In this document: piece after piece, positions 63,260-64,000 of the stretch
Position numbering within the stretch: the first letter of the stretch is position 1
Layout of the letters: each line of letters begins with the position of its first letter
Origin: RBG-16-34-14 sp963798865
GTDB taxonomy: Bacteria; Bacteroidota; Ignavibacteria; Ignavibacteriales; Ignavibacteriaceae
Reading direction: 5' to 3'
DNA length: 64,000 bases
NCBI GenBank assembly: GCA_963798865.1
Contig: CAWCVZ010000004.1
Coordinates: 1,116,001-1,180,000, forward strand
Notes under the pieces: generated by a model
Seen by the model: the letters and a program-made list of their open reading frames with translations, nothing else
What the model was told of the DNA's origin: nothing
The model's database searches: none
Made by a program: the position numbers and the translations under genes

Positions 63260-64000
63260 TTATTCATATCTTAATGATTTAACAGGGTTGGCTGTGGCAG
63301 CTCTAATTGATTGGTAGCTGACAGTAAATATTGCAATAAAAATTGCAATCATACTTGCAGCAACAAATGCCCAGATTGTCAAATCAATTCTGTATGCAAA
63401 ATCTTCCAACCATTTATTTAAAGCAAAGTAAGCAATTGGCCATGCTATAATGTTTGATATGAGAACCCACTTTGCAAAATCCTTTAAAAGAAGAATAACG
63501 ATTCCCGGAACGGAGGCACCGAGAATTTTTCTAATACCTACTTCTTTTGTTCTTTGCTCGGTTGTAAATGCTGCTAAACCAAGTAAACCAAGACACGCAA
63601 TTAATATTGCGAGAATTGAGAATACAGTTACAATTATTCCGGTTCTTTTTTCTGCTGCGTATGCCTTCGCAAATTGTTCATCGAAAAAGACATATTCAAA
63701 AGCCTGGTTTCCGGCATATTTATGCCAGACATTTTCAATTTCTTTCAGTTTATCATTAATATTATTGGGATTAACTTTAACAGAAATGTTTCTTCCAAAA
63801 TTATCAGGATAAAATAAAAATATTAATATCGGCTGTATTTTCTGATGCAATGATTGAAAATGGAAATCCTTCATTACACCTATTACATTAACCACAAATG
63901 CATTTTCATTTTCACCATGAGCGTGTTCTATTTGTTTTCCTATTGGGTCCTCAGAAATTCCAAATTCTTTTGCAGCTGTTTCATTCATTACTACCGCTAA
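63260..64000 (-). CDS. FtsX/MacB-type ABC permease, paralog 4 (5' end missing)
   Basis: C-terminal 246 or so residues of a fourth homologue. The frame is open to the window edge (LAVVMNETAAKEFG at the edge), so an apparent ATG at 63988 is internal. It contains the final three membrane helices, TKEVGIRKILGASVPGIVIL and the ending ATANPVKSLRYE, identical to paralog 1. It shows that the array continues past the window. The missing part should hold the first helix and periplasmic domain. Confidence 0.9.
   Translation of the reverse strand, partial: LAVVMNETAAKEFGISEDPIGKQIEHAHGENENAFVVNVIGVMKDFHFQSLHQKIQPILIFLFYPDNFGRNISVKVNPNNINDKLKEIENVWHKYAGNQAFEYVFFDEQFAKAYAAEKRTGIIVTVFSILAILIACLGLLGLAAFTTEQRTKEVGIRKILGASVPGIVILLLKDFAKWVLISNIIAWPIAYFALNKWLEDFAYRIDLTIWAFVAASMIAIFIAIFTVSYQSIRAATANPVKSLRYE

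Noticed and set aside
1..64000. CRISPR arrays, prophage, restriction-modification or other defence genes, rRNA or tRNA genes
   Set aside because: None were seen: no regularly spaced repeats, no integrase, transposase, methylase or nuclease families, and no tRNA-like cloverleaf or rRNA segments recognised by reading; a covariance-model scan would be the decisive test for RNAs.

Overview
The window is AT-rich bacterial chromosome (GC about one third by eye, not computed), densely packed and with no rRNA, tRNA, CRISPR array, prophage or insertion sequence that I can see. The best lineage clue is a secreted protein at 27.9-29.0 kb ending in a Por/type IX secretion sorting domain with the phrase NYPNPFNPST. 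That form is typical of the Ignavibacteria branch of the Bacteroidota/Chlorobi group. Also consistent are the many outer-membrane barrels and lipoproteins, a SusC-like TonB receptor, MacB/FtsX-type permease arrays and DUF4286. Several genes have clear Shine-Dalgarno sequences and a number start with TTG (8452, 10681, 15546, 34974, 37599). I place it as an Ignavibacteria-like organism and cannot name a species.

Layout. 1-6.1 kb (minus strand): a type II fatty-acid and phospholipid operon, in transcription order yceD/DUF177, rpmF, plsX, fabH, fabD, a cysteine-cluster protein, fabG, acpP and fabF (cut by the window edge). 6.3-11.6 kb (plus): a NatAB-like ABC exporter, a PrsW-type membrane protease, an unknown protein, nadD and a sugar-nucleotide epimerase, mostly with overlapping starts and stops. 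11.6-15.5 kb: meaB, an acyl-CoA dehydrogenase (frameshifted) and a carboxyltransferase beta subunit, a set suited to branched-chain or propionyl-CoA catabolism. 15.5-18.2 kb: a minimal nucleotidyltransferase, a secreted protein, a sigma-54 response regulator and a HIT protein (frameshifted). 18.2-21.2 kb (minus): an outer-membrane barrel (frameshifted) and an S9 peptidase.

21.3-24.7 kb is a copper-handling locus: a metal-binding-domain/AraC fusion regulator, a CopZ-like chaperone and a CopA-like ATPase (frameshifted), with two inverted copies of a palindromic repeat between regulator and chaperone. 24.7-35.7 kb is mostly minus strand: an IMPDH-family enzyme (frameshifted), a 59-residue deleted four-helix-bundle gene, PepF, the sorting-domain protein, CorA, a lipoprotein, two thioredoxin-fold proteins, DUF4286, an SLC13 symporter, a CDF metal exporter and a lipoprotein. 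36.1-49.0 kb: gatB and lepB, a large TonB receptor, an active/inactive M16 peptidase pair, and a minus-strand run ending in truA. 49.1-51.8 kb: small envelope and stress-type proteins. 51.8-55.9 kb: two divergent histidine kinases. 56-64 kb: four tandem paralogous ABC permeases, the last cut by the window edge.

Most of this is recognisable housekeeping and envelope biology. I found no convincing new multi-gene system. The most notable points are: five genes broken by apparent one-base indels, all between 13.3 and 25.2 kb; two dispersed repeat families; the HMA-AraC copper regulator fusion; a cysteine-cluster gene inside the fatty-acid operon; and the tandem permease array.
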